A stretch of DNA of 7,474 nucleotides from Cytophagales bacterium (GTDB lineage: Bacteria; Bacteroidota; Bacteroidia; Cytophagales; MED-G16). A program made the position numbers and the translations under genes. Under the pieces are notes generated by a model. The model worked only from the letters and a program-made list of their open reading frames with translations. It had not been told where the DNA came from and made no database searches. Below, in pieces: positions 6,133 to 7,474 of the stretch. Location: contig JAPYTU010000073.1 of assembly GCA_029940715.1 (NCBI GenBank), positions 1 through 7,474 on the forward strand, written 5' to 3'. Position 1 is the stretch's first letter. Each line of letters opens with the position of its first letter.

Positions 6133-6812
6133 TGAGATTTTTATATTTTTTTTTCTTGTTGAGTACGTTTAGTTATTCACAAGAATCAAAAATTGAAAAA
6201 ACAAAAATTAAATATTTAGCTTTAGGAGATTCATACACTATAGGGCAGTCAGTTGATGATAAGTATAGTTGGCCAATACAATTAAAGTTTAAATTATTAT
6301 ATAGTGATAGTAATTTTTCCCTTGATTTAGTTAGAATTATTGCAAAAACCGGATGGACTACTAGTGATTTGTTAAATTATATAAGTAACACAAAAATTAA
6401 TAATAATTATGACCTTGTCTCTTTATTAATTGGAGTTAATAATCAATTTAGAGGATATGATATAAATATTTATGAAAAAGAGTTTGAAGAATTATTAATT
6501 ACATCAATTGATTTTGCTAATTCAAATTTTAGTAATGTATTTGTATTATCAATTCCAGATTATGGAGCGACTCCTTTTGGTAAATTAAGAGATAGTAAAA
6601 AAATAAAGAGTGAAATAGATTTATATAATGAAATTAATTATAAAATTTCTAAAAAGTATGGTGTTATGTATTTTGATATAACGGATATTTCTAGATTGGC
6701 TGAATTTGATTCAACTTTATTGGCTGATGATATGCTACATCCTTCTAAGAAAATGTATAATTTATGGGTAGAAAAAATTGCAAATCAAATAATTAATCAA
6801 TTATCTAATTAA
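6132..6812 (+). CDS. Exported SGNH/GDSL hydrolase
   Basis: This 226-residue esterase/lipase-like enzyme has an N-terminal signal sequence (about residues 1-17, ending in FSYSQ), so it probably acts in the periplasm or on the surface. Block I is ALGDSYTIG with nucleophile S34. The block II glycine is in AKTGWTT (G74). Block III is IGVNNQFRG with the oxyanion Asn N103. Block V is DDMLHPS, giving the catalytic pair D200 and H203. GVNNQ in place of GxND is common in Bacteroidota members and keeps the essential Asn. The natural substrate cannot be inferred; candidates are acyl or acetyl esters of lipids or glycans. The start is set by the 1-bp overlap with the preceding gene. It is the last gene of the operon, and its TAA overlaps the leuS stop on the other strand by 4 bp. 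Confidence 0.92.
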   Translation: MRFLYFFFLLSTFSYSQESKIEKTKIKYLALGDSYTIGQSVDDKYSWPIQLKFKLLYSDSNFSLDLVRIIAKTGWTTSDLLNYISNTKINNNYDLVSLLIGVNNQFRGYDINIYEKEFEELLITSIDFANSNFSNVFVLSIPDYGATPFGKLRDSKKIKSEIDLYNEINYKISKKYGVMYFDITDISRLAEFDSTLLADDMLHPSKKMYNLWVEKIANQIINQLSN

Positions 6813-7474
6813 ACTACAACATTTATAATTTTATTTGTTACAATAATAACTTTTTTAACTTCTGAAGTTTTTATCCATTTTTTGACTGATTCATTAGTTA
6901 TTACTACTTTTTCTATTTCATGATTTGAGGTTTTTAAAGAAAAATTTATTTTGGTTCTCAATTTTCCATTTATCATTATAGGATATTCATATTCATCTTT
7001 AATTAAATACTTGTTTTTAAATGTTGGGTAATTAGCATATGATATACTTTTTTTATTTCCAATTTTATTCCATAATTCTTCTGCTATATGTGGTGCAAAT
7101 GGAGAAATTAGAATTAATAGAGGTTTTAATATTTTAATTTTATTGCAATTTATTTTACCTAATTCATTTACTGTTATCATTAATAAACTAATACAAGTAT
7201 TTAATGATAACTTTTCTATATCATCTTGAATTTTTTTTATAGCTCTGTGCAAAATTTTATATTCATTTTTATTAGGTTCTTTATCAGATATGTGTAATTG
7301 ATTGTTTTTATTATTAAATAAGTTCCAAAATTTATTTAAAAATTTAAAAACTCCATCTATTCCATTAGTATTCCATGGTTTTGATTGTTTGATGGGGCCT
7401 AAAAACATTTCATGCATTCTTAGTGTATCAGAGCCATATTTATTTATTATTTCATCTGGATTAACAACATTACT
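6809..7474 (-). CDS. leuS: Leucyl-tRNA synthetase, C-terminal part (partial, 5' end beyond window)
   Basis: LeuRS charges tRNA-Leu with leucine. The frame is open to the window edge, giving 221 residues and a TAA. Upstream of the first internal Met (codon 7417-7415), reading the minus strand gives SNVVNPDEIINKYGSDTLR, the segment that directly follows the KMSKS catalytic loop in LeuRS, so the loop itself lies just outside. Then come MHEMFLGPIKQSKPWNT (the EMFxGPxxxxKPW landmark), the helical anticodon-binding domain with SPFAPHIAEELW, and the C-terminal domain with MINGKLRTKI and KKVIIVTNKIINVVV, a typical end. The gene is therefore intact at its 3' end and simply cut by the window; the Met at 7417 is not the start. 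It is convergent with the SGNH hydrolase gene and shares the stop overlap at 6809-6812. Confidence 0.96.
   Translation of the reverse strand, partial: SNVVNPDEIINKYGSDTLRMHEMFLGPIKQSKPWNTNGIDGVFKFLNKFWNLFNNKNNQLHISDKEPNKNEYKILHRAIKKIQDDIEKLSLNTCISLLMITVNELGKINCNKIKILKPLLILISPFAPHIAEELWNKIGNKKSISYANYPTFKNKYLIKDEYEYPIMINGKLRTKINFSLKTSNHEIEKVVITNESVKKWIKTSEVKKVIIVTNKIINVVV

Noticed and set aside
6432..6449. GVNNQ in place of GxND in the SGNH hydrolase, considered as a broken catalytic block
   Set aside because: The functional Asn of block III is kept (N103), and the Ser, Gly, Asp and His of the other blocks are present; this variant is common in Bacteroidota.
7415..7417. ATG as a start of a 202-residue protein on the - strand
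   Set aside because: The frame continues upstream to the window edge with residues matching the LeuRS segment after KMSKS, so this is an internal methionine of leuS.
1..7474. tRNA, rRNA, CRISPR arrays, IS ends, phage genes, riboswitches
   Set aside because: No cloverleaf, rRNA-like block, regularly spaced repeats, transposase motifs or structured leader was found; gaps are all 67 bp or shorter.

Overview
The window looks like a compact, AT-rich chromosome segment from a Bacteroidota bacterium, most likely a marine-type flavobacterium. G+C is roughly a quarter overall from sampled lines, dropping to about 10-15% in sampled lines of the least conserved gene. The lineage call rests on three points: the cytochrome oxidase gene order (subunit III, small subunit IV, SCO-related protein, DUF420 protein, small CxxC membrane protein); the long, three-domain form of IspG with sequence typical of Bacteroidota; and the Bacteroidota-like MlaE and LeuS sequences. 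TGA is used as a stop and the standard bacterial code fits throughout. Genes are packed tightly. The largest gap is the 67 bp between mlaE and the SDR gene, and no stretch of 300 bases lacks a gene.

Region 1 (1-1736, + strand) is the 3' end of a terminal oxidase operon. It holds the tail of cytochrome c oxidase subunit III, a complete subunit IV, a protein whose N and C termini resemble SCO1/SenC copper chaperones but which lacks the CxxxC copper site, a DUF420 membrane protein, and a small exported membrane protein with a CSVC motif. Spacings are +6, +8, -11 and -4 bp, so the five genes are probably co-transcribed.

Region 2 (1750-3222, - strand) is a two-gene mlaE-mlaF unit. It encodes the permease and ATPase of an MCE-type phospholipid transporter, with the stop and start codons abutting. 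The MCE (MlaD) partner is not in the window. It converges on region 1 with only 13 bp between.

Region 3 (3290-6812, + strand) is a probable four-gene operon: a short-chain dehydrogenase, ispG (MEP isoprenoid pathway), a 63-residue single-span membrane protein, and an exported SGNH/GDSL hydrolase. Spacings are 9 and 11 bp and then a 1-bp overlap. Regions 2 and 3 diverge from the 67-bp intergenic region, which carries a perfect 12-bp palindrome. Region 4 (7474-6809, - strand) is the 3' part of leuS. Its stop codon overlaps that of the hydrolase gene inside a shared TTAA.

Most of this is housekeeping content. The observations most worth a second look are the SCO-like protein that has lost its copper ligands while staying in its operon, the two TTG starts (mlaE and ispG) with no usable ATG, and the overlapping or near-abutting convergent gene ends. 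I see no phage, IS element, CRISPR array, tRNA or rRNA, and no convincing new multi-gene system.
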